Below, piece after piece: positions 18,267 to 26,542 of a stretch of 64,000 bases of DNA. The position numbers were made by a program, and so were the translations under genes. The stretch covers positions 310,001-374,000 of the forward strand of contig JALNZF010000001.1 of assembly GCA_023229435.1 (NCBI GenBank), read 5' to 3'. Numbering within the stretch: position 1 is the first letter of the stretch; every line of letters starts with the position of its first letter. The notes beneath the pieces are model-generated. The model was not told where the DNA came from. It made no database searches and saw only the letters and a program-made list of their open reading frames with translations. The stretch comes from Nitrospirota bacterium. GTDB lineage: Bacteria; Nitrospirota; UBA9217.

Positions 18267-20288
18267 ATGGGAAAGATTATCTCTGACATCAAAAAAGAAA
18301 TCAAAAATCTCGTTAAAGAAGTCAACGAGTATAATTATCGCTATCATGTCCTCGATGCCCCCGTTATCTCTGATGCTGAATATGACAAGCTGTTCCGGCA
18401 ACTGAAGGAACTCGAAGAGCAATATGCATACGTCTTGCCTGATTCTCCAACGCAGCGCGTCGGCGCCCCGCCTCTCGACAAATTTGAAAAAGTCAAACAT
18501 GCTGAACCCATGCTGTCGCTCGGCAATGCCTTCTCGTATGACGAGGTTCGGGAATTCGACCTGCGGGTAAAAAGATTCCTTAAATCCGATGATGTTGTGG
18601 AATATACGGTTGAGCCGAAATACGACGGTCTTGCGATGGAACTAACCTATAAAAAAGGGTTTTTTGACCATGCCTCTACACGAGGTGATGGGTATGAAGG
18701 CGAAGAGGTAACGACGAATATCAGGACCATCCAGGCGCTGCCGTTCACGATCGAAGGTGTGGACGTCCCCGATGAGATCGATATCCGTGGTGAGGTGTTC
18801 ATCACTATCGATGAATTCGATACGCTTAACAGCGAAAGGGAAAAGGCAGGTGAACCCCTTTTTGCGAATCCAAGAAATGCGGCGGCTGGAGCAATCAGGC
18901 AGCTTGACTCCGCCATTACCGCAAAGAGGAAGCTCCATATGTCTTGCTACGGTGTCGGCGCCATGAAAGGGATCGGGTTTACGAGTCAGACGAACTTTAT
19001 CTCGTGGCTCAGAAAAGCCCATTTCCCGGCGCCCGCAGTGCTGGATGTTGTTCATGGCGCTGAGCAGGTCATCGATTCCATCAAAAAGATTGAAAAAAAC
19101 AGACCGGCTTTTCCTTTCGAGATCGATGGCGCTGTCATCAAGGTAAATGAGTTCAAGCTCCAGAAAGCGTTGGGTGTCAAAACACGCGAGCCGCGCTGGG
19201 CAATAGCGTATAAGTTCGCAGCCCATCAGGGCACTACGGTCATCGAGGACATTGTCGCGTCCGTCGGCAGGACCGGAGCAATAACGCCGGTTGCAATCAT
19301 GACACCGGTAAGGATCGGCGGGGTCACGGTCTCTCGCTCGACACTTCACAACTGGGACGAGATCGAGCGCAAGGACATCCGCATCGGCGATACGGTGGTC
19401 GTGGAGCGGGCGGGTGACGTGATACCCCATATCGTGACGGTCATCAAAGAGAAAAGAACGGGTCATGAAAAACAATTCCCTCCGCCGAAACACTGTCCCA
19501 TATGCGGTTCTCATGTTGTGCGGGAAGAAGGCGAAGTGGCTTTCCGGTGCATAGGCTTGAACTGTTCCGCTCAGGTGCTTGAACGTATCATGCATTACGC
19601 TTCACGGGGAGCAATGGACATAGAAGGCCTCGGAGAAAAGAACGTGGAACTTCTCTATCGTCAGGGTCTCATAAAACATTTTGTTGATCTCTATACGCTC
19701 AGGAAGGAACAATTGATAGAACTCCCGCGGTTCGCGGAAAAATCCGCACAGAATCTGATCGAAGCCATCGAAAAGAGCAAGCAGACGACGCTTAGCAGGT
19801 TTCTCTTTGCCCTTGGCATCCTTCATGTCGGCGAATATGCCGCCAGGCAGCTTGCGCGGCACTTTGAGAAGATCGAAGACCTGTACAACGTAAAACCCGG
19901 GCATATCATCGAGATCAAACAGATGGGTGAAAAGCTGGCGGAATCGATCTCGGGCTTCTTCAGTGAGGAGGAAAACCTGAAGACCTTAGGTACGCTGAAG
20001 AAGTTGGGAGTGATGATATCGAATTCCGACTATGAAACTGGTACGAAGAAAGAGCGGGGCCCGCTTGATGGACTTACCATCGTCGTAACCGGTTCTCTTT
20101 CACGACCGCGGAACGAAATTGAGGAACTTATTGAACGGCTGGGCGGGCATGCTGCCGGTTCGGTATCGAAGAAAACGAGCTATGTACTGGCGGGTGAAGA
20201 GGCGGGAAGCAAACTGGAGAAGGCGAAGGCCCTTGGGGTGAAGGTCATCAGCGAGGAGGAATTTGAACGCATGGTCAGTGGCGCCTAA
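18267..20288 (+). CDS. ligA: NAD+-dependent DNA ligase LigA
   Basis: 673-aa ligase that seals nicks in replication and repair using NAD+, the normal length. Order: Ia domain (NYRYHVLD... ISDAEYD), the adenylated Lys118 in the EPKYDGLAME motif, OB fold, Cys4 zinc finger (CPICG... CIGLNC, about 410-435), helix-hairpin-helix repeats and a C-terminal BRCT domain (about 595-670). All catalytic motifs appear intact. The ATG at 18267 lacks a clear ribosome site. It is followed by its own intergenic space, so it seems monocistronic. Confidence 0.97.
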   Translation: MGKIISDIKKEIKNLVKEVNEYNYRYHVLDAPVISDAEYDKLFRQLKELEEQYAYVLPDSPTQRVGAPPLDKFEKVKHAEPMLSLGNAFSYDEVREFDLRVKRFLKSDDVVEYTVEPKYDGLAMELTYKKGFFDHASTRGDGYEGEEVTTNIRTIQALPFTIEGVDVPDEIDIRGEVFITIDEFDTLNSEREKAGEPLFANPRNAAAGAIRQLDSAITAKRKLHMSCYGVGAMKGIGFTSQTNFISWLRKAHFPAPAVLDVVHGAEQVIDSIKKIEKNRPAFPFEIDGAVIKVNEFKLQKALGVKTREPRWAIAYKFAAHQGTTVIEDIVASVGRTGAITPVAIMTPVRIGGVTVSRSTLHNWDEIERKDIRIGDTVVVERAGDVIPHIVTVIKEKRTGHEKQFPPPKHCPICGSHVVREEGEVAFRCIGLNCSAQVLERIMHYASRGAMDIEGLGEKNVELLYRQGLIKHFVDLYTLRKEQLIELPRFAEKSAQNLIEAIEKSKQTTLSRFLFALGILHVGEYAARQLARHFEKIEDLYNVKPGHIIEIKQMGEKLAESISGFFSEEENLKTLGTLKKLGVMISNSDYETGTKKERGPLDGLTIVVTGSLSRPRNEIEELIERLGGHAAGSVSKKTSYVLAGEEAGSKLEKAKALGVKVISEEEFERMVSGA

Positions 20289-20360
20289 GTCAAAATTCAA
20301 GATTAGCAAATATATTCATCCCGGAGAACCGGCGTACCTAAAAATACCGCAAGTTTATTC

Positions 20361-20398
20361 TTTTCAATTCGCCCCATTTCCACTATAATCAGATTATA
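20361..20398 (+). promoter_or_regulatory. Promoter with palindromic operator for the PIN-domain gene pair
   Basis: A -35-like TTTTCA (20361-20366) and a 17-bp spacer lead to a consensus -10 TATAAT (20384-20389). The -10 is the left arm of the palindrome TATAAT-CAG-ATTATA (20384-20398), the same design as at the vapBC operon (3159-3173). It suggests autoregulation of the downstream pair. Confidence 0.55.
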
Positions 20399-20445
20399 AC
20401 TTTCCATGAAAGAGAAGCCGAAAAAGAAGTTTGGAGGTGCGGCGT

Positions 20446-20916
20446 ATGAATAAATTAATGCGTATTTATGTTGATACCTCGGTCATCGGCGGTTGTTTTG
20501 ACGAAGAATATTCAGAGACCTCAAACAAGTTGATTGACCATGCAATATCCGGCGGACTTCTGCTGTTGGTCAGTGATGTTGTGCTGAAGGAACTGGAGAA
20601 TGCTCCGGAGTTTGTTCGTAATCTGCTCAGCTCATTGCCGGACAGTTGTGTTGAACGAGTCTATTCCGACAATGAGACCTTTGCATTAAGGGATGCGTAC
20701 CGTGAAGCAAAAATACTTGGTCCCAAATGGCTCGACGATATGACACACGTTGCGCTTGCCACTGTATCGCGGGCAGATGCAATTGTTTCATGGAATTTTA
20801 AGCATATTGTCAGGCTTGACAAGATGAAGGCGTACAATCAGGTAAACCTCTTGAATGGTTACGGTATATTGACCATCATCTCTCCGGTGGAGGTTGTGAC
20901 AGATGAAGAAGAGTGA
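20446..20916 (+). CDS. PIN-domain protein (putative toxin)
   Basis: 156-aa PIN-domain protein. Acidic residues expected for a metal-dependent RNase are present: Asp in RIYVDTSVIGG near the N-terminus, Glu in VLKELENAP, and an Asp pair in KWLDDMTHVALAT. The second half matches the PIN pattern of a late acidic helix followed by VSWNFKHIV. Start ATG 20446 follows GGAGG (20433-20437) at 8 bp; a TTG at 20431 overlaps that site and is unlikely. The downstream 77-aa gene overlaps by 14 bp. With a palindromic promoter, the pair looks like a toxin-antitoxin unit in reversed order (toxin first). The RNA target is unknown. Confidence 0.82.
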   Translation: MNKLMRIYVDTSVIGGCFDEEYSETSNKLIDHAISGGLLLLVSDVVLKELENAPEFVRNLLSSLPDSCVERVYSDNETFALRDAYREAKILGPKWLDDMTHVALATVSRADAIVSWNFKHIVRLDKMKAYNQVNLLNGYGILTIISPVEVVTDEEE

Positions 20917-21136
20917 TAAAACATTCGACTGCATTGCTTTCAAACGATCGGCGCAGTTGCAAATCTATGAAGAAATCAAGAATATGAGCAGAGAAGAACA
21001 AATTGCGTATTTTCACAACAAGGCGGAAACCGGGCACTTCAAGGAATGGTGGCTGCGTCAAAAAGGCCACGAGGCACATACACCCTGTTGTGCCGAAAAG
21101 GGGACGACGTATACGGCAAAGACTAAGAAAGAATAG
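20903..21136 (+). CDS. Small partner protein of the PIN-domain gene (putative antitoxin)
   Basis: 77-aa protein beginning MKKSDKTFDCIAFKRSAQ. Its middle, IYEEIKNMSREEQIAYF, is helical; the C-terminus is basic with two adjacent cysteines. GGAGG at 20888-20892 inside the PIN gene serves its ATG, and the reading frames overlap by 14 bp, so the two are coupled. No DNA-binding fold is recognised from sequence alone. The antitoxin role is inferred from size, coupling and the shared operator-like promoter; it could also be an accessory subunit. Confidence 0.7.
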   Translation: MKKSDKTFDCIAFKRSAQLQIYEEIKNMSREEQIAYFHNKAETGHFKEWWLRQKGHEAHTPCCAEKGTTYTAKTKKE

Positions 21137-21189
21137 AATGGTCCGATGAATACTAAAAATTAGCAAAAGCGATGCGATATTAATATGTC

Positions 21190-22071
21190 ATGATTGATAG
21201 TGGTGAAAGAATGCCTTTGCGCATCGGTTTTCATGTCTCCATCTCCGGCGGCTTTTCCCTCGCGGTCCGGCGCGCCTACGAACTCGGCTGCAGCTGCATG
21301 CAGATATTCAGCAGGAATCCGCGCGGTTGGACGGTCAAGCCGCTCGATAAGGACGATATTGCCGAGTTCAAGAAACTGCGCGAGCAATGGGACATCGAAC
21401 CGGTCTTCGTGCATACGAATTACCTCATCAACCTCGCGTCGTCGAAGCCCGACCTTTACGCAAAATCCATTGAACACTTCGTCATCGACCTGGAGCGCAC
21501 CGAGGCGATCGGCGCGGAATATCTGGTCACGCACCTTGGTTCGGCCAGCGGGCAGGAACCGCAATGGATGATCGACCGCGTATCAGAAGCGCTGAACATG
21601 GCCATCAAGCTTCATGCACCGAAGGCCATGATCCTGCTTGAAAATACTGCCGGAGAAAAAGGCGATATCGGCTATGAACTTGAGCAGATACAGGAAGTCA
21701 TCTCACGACTGAAAGATCCTTCCCGCATCGGCATCTGCTACGACACCTGTCATGGTTTTGCGGCCGGGTATGACATTCGCACCAGGACAGGGGTGGAGGC
21801 GCTGGCAAAGAAGATCACGGCGACTGTCGGCATGGAGCGGCTGAAGGGCATGCATCTCAATGACTGTCTGCGCGACTTCAATTCGCGTGTCGATCGCCAT
21901 TGGCATATCGGTGAAGGCAATATCGGCCTCGAGGGATTTAGGGCATTGCTTGCCCATCCCGCGTTCAAAGAGGTGCCGAAGATTATGGAAACACCAAAGG
22001 AATCTGAAGACGATGATCCGAGGAATATGAAGACCGTTCGATCGCTGTTGAATGATATGAAACGTTTATGA
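21190..22071 (+). CDS. nfo: Endonuclease IV (AP endonuclease)
   Basis: 293-aa zinc TIM-barrel nuclease that cuts the backbone at abasic sites in base-excision repair. Family signatures: RIGFHVSISGG at the N-terminus, LVTHLGSASG, ILLENTAGEKGDIG (metal Glu), IGICYDTCHGFAAGYD (metal Asp and His) and HLNDCLRDFNSRVDRHWHIGEGNIG (metal His and Asp). All trinuclear zinc ligands appear present. The ATG at 21190 could be replaced by an in-frame ATG at 21211, seven residues later, which better matches the family's MRIGFHVS-like start. Confidence 0.96.
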   Translation: MIDSGERMPLRIGFHVSISGGFSLAVRRAYELGCSCMQIFSRNPRGWTVKPLDKDDIAEFKKLREQWDIEPVFVHTNYLINLASSKPDLYAKSIEHFVIDLERTEAIGAEYLVTHLGSASGQEPQWMIDRVSEALNMAIKLHAPKAMILLENTAGEKGDIGYELEQIQEVISRLKDPSRIGICYDTCHGFAAGYDIRTRTGVEALAKKITATVGMERLKGMHLNDCLRDFNSRVDRHWHIGEGNIGLEGFRALLAHPAFKEVPKIMETPKESEDDDPRNMKTVRSLLNDMKRL

Positions 22072-22100
22072 ACTGACGCTCACATGGGAGCATGAAAATT

Positions 22101-22183
22101 CCCCCTCACCTCGGTCCTCTCCCCTTGGGGAGAGGAAGTAAATGTTCCCTCGCCCCAGAGGGGAGAGGGTTAGGGTGAGGGGG
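22101..22183. repeat. CCCCCTCACC palindromic intergenic repeat
   Basis: Terminal arms CCCCCTCACC (22101-22110) and GGTGAGGGGG (22174-22183) are perfect inverts; inner CTCTCCCC / GGGGAGAG segments form further stems. A half copy lies at 55165-55194. It separates nfo from the DUF2147 gene. Confidence 0.75.
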
Positions 22184-22218
22184 GGCAGATGACAAATATT
22201 CGAAAGGAGAACTACATC

Positions 22219-22683
22219 ATGAATACACGTATTCTGCAAATTCTTATGGTCCTTATTTTGCTGGTTCCGACTGCCGTGTTTGCCGGAGATGACGACATTC
22301 TGGGCGTTTGGAACAATCAAGAGAAGAGCGCGAAGATCGAACTATTCAAATGCGGAGATAAATACTGCGGAAAGCTCGTCGAGCTCACCGAGCCGAACTA
22401 TCCGGAAGGTTCCCGGGAAGGCGTCCCGGGCACGCCGAAGTTGGACAATAACAACCCTGATCCGAATCTCAGGAAGACGCCGCGTCTGGGACTTGCCATC
22501 CTGCGTGACTTTGCGCATGCAGGAGAGAACAAATGGGCCGGGGGAAAAGTCTACGATCCCAAGAACGGAAAGACCTACAGCGGCAAGATGACGCTGGTCA
22601 CTCCGGGTCAACTCGAGATGCGCGGGTTCCTCGGCATCTCGTTGCTTGGCAGGACAGCAACATGGACGAGAGTGAATCTGTAA
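22219..22683 (+). CDS. DUF2147 family secreted protein
   Basis: 154-aa exported protein. A signal peptide ends near VPTAVFA (about residue 22), followed by a single DUF2147 domain: DDILGVWNNQEKSAKIELF, CGDKYCGKLV, and the closing GFLGISLLGRTATWTRV, all typical of the family. The fold is a lipocalin-like beta barrel; the function is unknown in all relatives I know. GAAAGGAGA lies 9 bp before the ATG at 22219, which rules out the upstream in-frame ATG at 22189 inside the repeat-adjacent region. Confidence 0.88.
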   Translation: MNTRILQILMVLILLVPTAVFAGDDDILGVWNNQEKSAKIELFKCGDKYCGKLVELTEPNYPEGSREGVPGTPKLDNNNPDPNLRKTPRLGLAILRDFAHAGENKWAGGKVYDPKNGKTYSGKMTLVTPGQLEMRGFLGISLLGRTATWTRVNL

Positions 22684-22775
22684 AAAATGAAAAAGTACAA
22701 CAACTGATGAAATCGTAAAAAAGTCATGTCTCACACAAAGCCACGAAGTCATCAAGAGAATAAACCTTCGTGATT

Positions 22776-22887
22776 AATGCAAACGCATTAAATATTGTTA
22801 CCTGTAGGGCAAGGCTTTAGCCTTGCTTTAAGCAACCCTGAAGGGTTGCCCTACAAATGATATAACAACAATTATTGCGTTTGCTAT
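22776..22887. mobile_element. MITE-like repeat A, intact copy (112 bp)
   Basis: 112-bp element with imperfect terminal inverted repeats around GCAAACGCA (left) and TGCGTTTGC (right). Internal inverted segments GTAGGGCAA...TTGCCCTAC enclose CTTTAGCCTTGC. TA dinucleotides lie near both ends. It has no coding capacity. A second copy at 35792-36051 is interrupted by repeat B; about 105 of 112 positions agree. Confidence 0.75.
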
Positions 22888-22909
22888 AGTAACTGTTCAG
22901 GTCAAGATG

Positions 22910-22972
22910 TTATCCGCAGATTATGCAGATTTCATCACGCCTCGGCGTGACGTCCATCTAATCTGCGGATAA
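22910..22972. repeat. Long hairpin (CCGCAGATTA repeat)
   Basis: Perfect 14-bp arms TTATCCGCAGATTA (22910-22923) and TAATCTGCGGATAA (22959-22972) enclose a second stem TCACGCC-TC-GGCGTGA. With the repeat A copy and the fragment at 23052-23071, this explains most of the gene-free stretch 22684-23140; no gene is seen there. Confidence 0.7.
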
Positions 22973-23051
22973 AAGGGTTTTTCTCTGGTGTAACGTTCTT
23001 CTGTGTTCAGATGTGCTGAATAGTTACCGTTATTATCGGATCTTTCTTCGT

Positions 23052-23071
23052 GATCTCTGTGCCTCCGTGTG
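23052..23071. repeat. CTCTGTGCCTCCGTGT repeat fragment
   Basis: Reverse-complement relative of the CACGGAG-type repeat at 2988-3011. A similar fragment lies at 31003-31031. Confidence 0.4.
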
Positions 23072-23140
23072 ATAATTTGATATTTTACGAGGTCATCAAA
23101 AAAGGAACAAATCTTTTGCAAAAAGCGAGGATGATAAAAC

Positions 23141-23524
23141 ATGGATGAAATACAAAGAAATCAAGTCCAAAAACGGCTGAGTCACGCAAGAGATTCCCTT
23201 AAAGACGCAAAGGCTCTCTTTACTGAAGGCGCGGAGCCGAGCTTTGTGATGAACAGCCTGTACTATACATTCCTCTATCCGGTGCTCGGACTGCTCCAGG
23301 CACGACAGATACCGGCTCCGATTCAGAGCACGGCGATATCGCTTTTTGAGCGGGAGTACGTTCAAACAGGGATATTTGAAAGCAGGTTCCTCGATGCTTT
23401 CCGAAAGGCTTTTGACCTCCGGCCGGCTTGCGAATGTCAGAAAAATATCGCCAAAACGGATATTGAGGAACTCTTGCCCGTTGCGCAGGAATTTCTGGAT
23501 GCTGTTGAAAAAAACATTCAATAA
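23141..23524 (+). CDS. HEPN-like domain protein, orphan
   Basis: 127-aa helical protein with the layout of HEPN-domain proteins: RLSHARDSLKDAKALF (helix 1), NSLYYTFLYPVLGLLQARQ (helix 2, normally R-x-YYAMF), FEREYVQTGIFESRF and a closing LLPVAQEFLDAVEKN helix. The RNase-type R-x4-6-H motif of active HEPN toxins is not visible, and no MNT nucleotidyltransferase partner is adjacent. It may be an inactive or divergent member. GAGG (23127-23130) supports the start. It is flanked by repeats on both sides, consistent with acquisition. Function uncertain. Confidence 0.65.
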   Translation: MDEIQRNQVQKRLSHARDSLKDAKALFTEGAEPSFVMNSLYYTFLYPVLGLLQARQIPAPIQSTAISLFEREYVQTGIFESRFLDAFRKAFDLRPACECQKNIAKTDIEELLPVAQEFLDAVEKNIQ

Positions 23525-23553
23525 CGCATTGAAAACGACGCGCCGTCAATAAT

Positions 23554-23574
23554 AAATCCCTTCTGGATTTTTTT
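23554..23574 (+). terminator. Weak intrinsic terminator after the HEPN-like gene
   Basis: A six-bp stem AAATCC / GGATTT with loop CTTCT runs into seven T residues, 30 bp after the stop. Confidence 0.4.
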
Positions 23575-23656
23575 GCCTGCCTCTGGTATAGTACGCAAGA
23601 CTTTTTGGCCCGAACAGAAACCGGGTATGGTGCAAACATTCGTGCCGGTCCGTATT

Positions 23657-24598
23657 ATGAAAGTGGCGGAAATCAGCGATAAGAAAACAACGGTAAGACG
23701 TTACAACGCTTTTGGGCAGTACATGAAGCAGTTGTACCGCGCGCCGGTCTACAAGGTGAACGTTGACGCGGGGTTTACCTGCCCCAACCGCGATGGTACG
23801 GTTGCTACAGGCGGTTGCATTTATTGCAACAACGACAGTTTCCGGCCCTCGGCGTGCACGAGCACGGCTTCACTGCGCGAGCAGATTAGCAAGGGTATTC
23901 CCTACCTCCGCTCGCGTTATGGCGCAGAGAAGTTTATCGTCTATTTTCAGCCCTATACCAATACGTATGCGGACGTCGGGATTCTCGATCGGCTTTACCG
24001 CGAGGCGCTCGACAATCCCGGAGTTGTCGGCCTTGCCATCGGCACGAGGCCGGACTGCGTAGACGAGGAAAAGATCGCGCTGCTCGAAACGCTTGGCCGC
24101 GACCATTTCGTTCTGGTGGAATACGGGCTCCAGTCGATCTACGATACGACTCTTTCTTTCATCAACCGGGGGCATGACTACGCCTGCTTTAAGCACGCAC
24201 TTTCAATAACCATCGGAAGGGGAATTCATGTCGGAGCCCACCTCATACTCGGCTTCCCGACGGAAACGCGGGAAGAGATGCTCGCTATGGCCGATGAGGT
24301 CTCACGATTGCCGATCGAGTTCCTCAAGATCCACCAGCTTCAGGTGGTGAAGGAGACGGCGCTTGCGGATCTCTACGCGGAAAAGCCTTTTGCGGTCTTC
24401 GGTTATCATGAATATATCGAGATGCTGGCGGATTTTCTGGAACGGCTGTCGCCGGATATCGTGTTGCAGCGGCTTTTCGCGGCTGCGCCGGACGAAATCC
24501 TGATAGCGCCGCTCTGGAACAAAACTCGGAGCGAACTGCTTCGCGACCTTGATGCCTTCATGGAACAGCGGGGAAGTTACCAAGGGAAGGCGCGTTGA
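23657..24598 (+). CDS. Radical SAM protein, YhcC/TIGR01212 family
   Basis: 313-aa radical SAM enzyme of the YhcC family, whose reaction is not established. Hallmarks: RRYNAFGQYMKQLY, VYKVNVDAGFTCPNRDGT, GGCIYCNNDSF (with the preceding Cys supplying the 4Fe-4S cluster), YFQPYTNTYA, IGTRPDCVD, EYGLQSIYD and GAHLILGFPTETREEM. The frame extends upstream to 23573, but the first 28 codons are unlike the family and overlap a terminator. ATG 23657 (or 23627) is the better start; neither has a strong ribosome site. Confidence 0.9.
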   Translation: MKVAEISDKKTTVRRYNAFGQYMKQLYRAPVYKVNVDAGFTCPNRDGTVATGGCIYCNNDSFRPSACTSTASLREQISKGIPYLRSRYGAEKFIVYFQPYTNTYADVGILDRLYREALDNPGVVGLAIGTRPDCVDEEKIALLETLGRDHFVLVEYGLQSIYDTTLSFINRGHDYACFKHALSITIGRGIHVGAHLILGFPTETREEMLAMADEVSRLPIEFLKIHQLQVVKETALADLYAEKPFAVFGYHEYIEMLADFLERLSPDIVLQRLFAAAPDEILIAPLWNKTRSELLRDLDAFMEQRGSYQGKAR

Positions 24599-24620
24599 TC
24601 GCGCGAATTGGAAATTGAAG

Positions 24621-24676
24621 ATTGGAAATTGGAAATTGAAAAATGCAAAATAAATTTAAAATTTCCAATTTCCAAT
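24621..24676. repeat. ATTGGAAATTGGAAATT inverted repeat
   Basis: Perfect 17-bp arms at 24621-24637 and 24660-24676 separated by 22 bp, just before the PHP-domain gene. A further direct unit (GAATTGGAAATTGAAG) precedes the left arm. It could fold in the mRNA leader of the next gene. Confidence 0.75.
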
Positions 24677-24693
24677 ACACCGAAGGTGAGGCT

Positions 24694-25356
24694 ATGATCG
24701 ATCTCCATACCCATTCTTTATTCAGCGACGGCGTGCTGGTACCGTCGGAACTGGTGCGGCGCGCGGTGATGAAAGGGTACGAAGTTATCGCGATCACGGA
24801 CCACGCCGACGCCTCAAACCTTGATTTCACTATCCCGCGGGTGGCCGCCGCGTGCAAAGAACTTAACCGTCGATGGAAGATCACGGCCCTGCCTGGCATC
24901 GAGCTCACGCACATTCCGCCGGAAACCTTCACCGAACTCACCGACCGGGCCCGCGCTCTCGGCGCAATGATCGTGGTCGCCCACGGCGAAACGCTCGTGG
25001 AACCTGTCCACCCGGGGACGAACAGGGCGGCGATCGAGGCGAGGGTTGACATCCTCGCTCATCCCGGCTTGATCACCAAAGAAGAAGCCGAACTCGCTTT
25101 CAAAAACGGGGTACATCTTGAGATCACTGCGCGCAAGGGACACAGCCTGTCGAACGGACATGTGGCAAAGAGAGCAGGCGAGACGGGCGCCAAACTCGTG
25201 ATCGATACGGACACCCACGAACCGGGAGACTTGATCACCGATGAGTTTGCGCGGAACATCCTGCTCGGCGCGGGCCTGAGCACGGATGCGATTGCCGCGA
25301 TTTTTCAAAATTCGAAGAGTCTGGCCGCAAAAGCGATTGCGTCTTTCAATAAGTAA
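24694..25356 (+). CDS. PHP-domain phosphoesterase (HisK/YcdX type)
   Basis: 220-aa metal-dependent phosphoesterase of the PHP superfamily, related to histidinol phosphatase and YcdX. Metal-binding segments are visible: IDLHTHSLFSDG (residues 2-13), AITDHAD, GIELTHI, VAHGE, DILAHPG and DTDTHEPGDL near the end. The ATG at 24694 follows GAAGGTGAGG; the frame extends upstream to 24643 but that part lies within an inverted repeat. No histidine-biosynthesis neighbours are present, so the substrate is open. It is followed by a TPR membrane protein after a 119-bp gap. Confidence 0.88.
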   Translation: MIDLHTHSLFSDGVLVPSELVRRAVMKGYEVIAITDHADASNLDFTIPRVAAACKELNRRWKITALPGIELTHIPPETFTELTDRARALGAMIVVAHGETLVEPVHPGTNRAAIEARVDILAHPGLITKEEAELAFKNGVHLEITARKGHSLSNGHVAKRAGETGAKLVIDTDTHEPGDLITDEFARNILLGAGLSTDAIAAIFQNSKSLAAKAIASFNK

Positions 25357-25475
25357 CAGCGGCACAAAAACAGGATAACTCGGAAAAACGGAATCATGTA
25401 TGCCGCATAGTCTTTACTGTCTTTGTGCCAATAAGATTCTCATTATATCTAACCATGCAAGGGAGGTTTTTGGAA

Positions 25476-26189
25476 ATGCTTACGATCAAGAAAAAAGTAC
25501 GTGTCACAAAGCAAACACAGGAACAGGAGATCGCGACCATCATGAACAAGGTCACGACAGTTCTGTTAGCTTACAAAAAACAGGTTGTCATCGCCGTATT
25601 ATTGCTGATAGCGCTGCTCGTGATAACCGGTGGCTATTCACTCATGCGGTCCGGGGATGAGCGGAAGGCCAGGTCGCTTCTCACTACTGCCTATGAATCC
25701 TATAGTTCATCGGGGTATTCGCCGGCGGACTACGGAAAAGCTCTTGAACTCTTCCGCGGCGTCCAGAATAAATATTCCGGGACCATGAGCGCGGCGATCT
25801 CACAGTATTACGCCGGCAACTGTCTGGCGAATCTCGGTCAGGCGGAAGAGGCGCTCAAAGAATATCAGGCTTTTGTAAATACCTACTCGGGCAAAAAATT
25901 TCTGCTGAAACTTGTGTATCAGCGCATGGGGTATGTGTACGTCATGCTCGGGAAACAGGCCGAGGCCATCAAGGCATTCGAACAATCAGATGCCATCGGA
26001 GACCCGGGCGTTGCTACTATCGAACTCGCGAGACTTTATGAGGCTTCCGGGAATATTCCCGAATCACAGAAAAAATATAAAATAGTGAAAGAGAAACTCG
26101 TCGGTTCAACATGGAGCGTAGAAGCAATGGGAAAGACGCAGGCGATCGAACCTGCTTCGAAACCGGTTGCTGAAAAAGCGGGGAAGTAA
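25476..26189 (+). CDS. Membrane-anchored tetratricopeptide protein (YfgM-like)
   Basis: 237-aa protein with a charged cytoplasmic N-terminus, one TM segment (about residues 36-56, VVIAVLLLIALLVITGGYSL) and a periplasmic TPR region (about 65-215), with repeats such as SQYYAGNCLANLGQAEEAL and LVYQRMGYVYVMLGKQAEAI. This is the architecture of YfgM/TPR_21 proteins, which attend the SecYEG translocon or outer-membrane assembly; the family placement is tentative. GGGAGG (25461-25466) selects ATG 25476 over upstream starts at 25425 and 25455. Confidence 0.8.
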   Translation: MLTIKKKVRVTKQTQEQEIATIMNKVTTVLLAYKKQVVIAVLLLIALLVITGGYSLMRSGDERKARSLLTTAYESYSSSGYSPADYGKALELFRGVQNKYSGTMSAAISQYYAGNCLANLGQAEEALKEYQAFVNTYSGKKFLLKLVYQRMGYVYVMLGKQAEAIKAFEQSDAIGDPGVATIELARLYEASGNIPESQKKYKIVKEKLVGSTWSVEAMGKTQAIEPASKPVAEKAGK

Positions 26190-26542
26190 CGGTTGGAACG
26201 GGATAGTAACGGCCATACATGCATTTTCGGAGGAAAACGCGAACATTCCCTGTCCCGGTTGCTGAATGCCGCTCTCTGAAAAATCGCTACTCGGATGGAA
26301 TGCGGAAGATCATCCTTGCCGGAATTAGCGCTCTTACCGAGGGGAAGATGCCCGAGAGGGTCAGGCATGCGGATAGCCGCCATATCTATACGGTGCAGAC
26401 GCCGCATGATGCTCGTTCACGCGTAATAAAATAAGACTCAACCCGCTATTTCCCAGGTAGTTTACAGCATACGTACTAAATGTCGAGTGTCGTCACCGGT
26501 CCCCACTTCATCTGATTTTCATCGATCCTGTTGCAGTGTCCT
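26190..26542. other. Gene-poor spacer
   Basis: 353 bp without a supported gene. A 71-codon frame (26219-26434, +) lacks a ribosome site and a recognisable product. No repeat of the families seen elsewhere, and no clear promoter for the kinase downstream. Confidence 0.5.

Noticed and set aside
18642..19595. 317-codon frame antisense to ligA
   Set aside because: Shadow of ligA, rich in Arg, His and Asp, without start signals.
22893..22905. CAGGTCAA near the hairpin as a third copy of the cassette end
   Set aside because: Only 8-9 bp match the 33-bp end; this is expected by chance.
22776..23140. CRISPR-like spacing among repeats in this gap
   Set aside because: The repeats belong to different families and are not regularly spaced; no cas genes are near.
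26219..26434. 71-codon frame after the TPR protein gene
   Set aside because: No ribosome site, no family, and arginine/histidine-rich composition typical of a chance frame.
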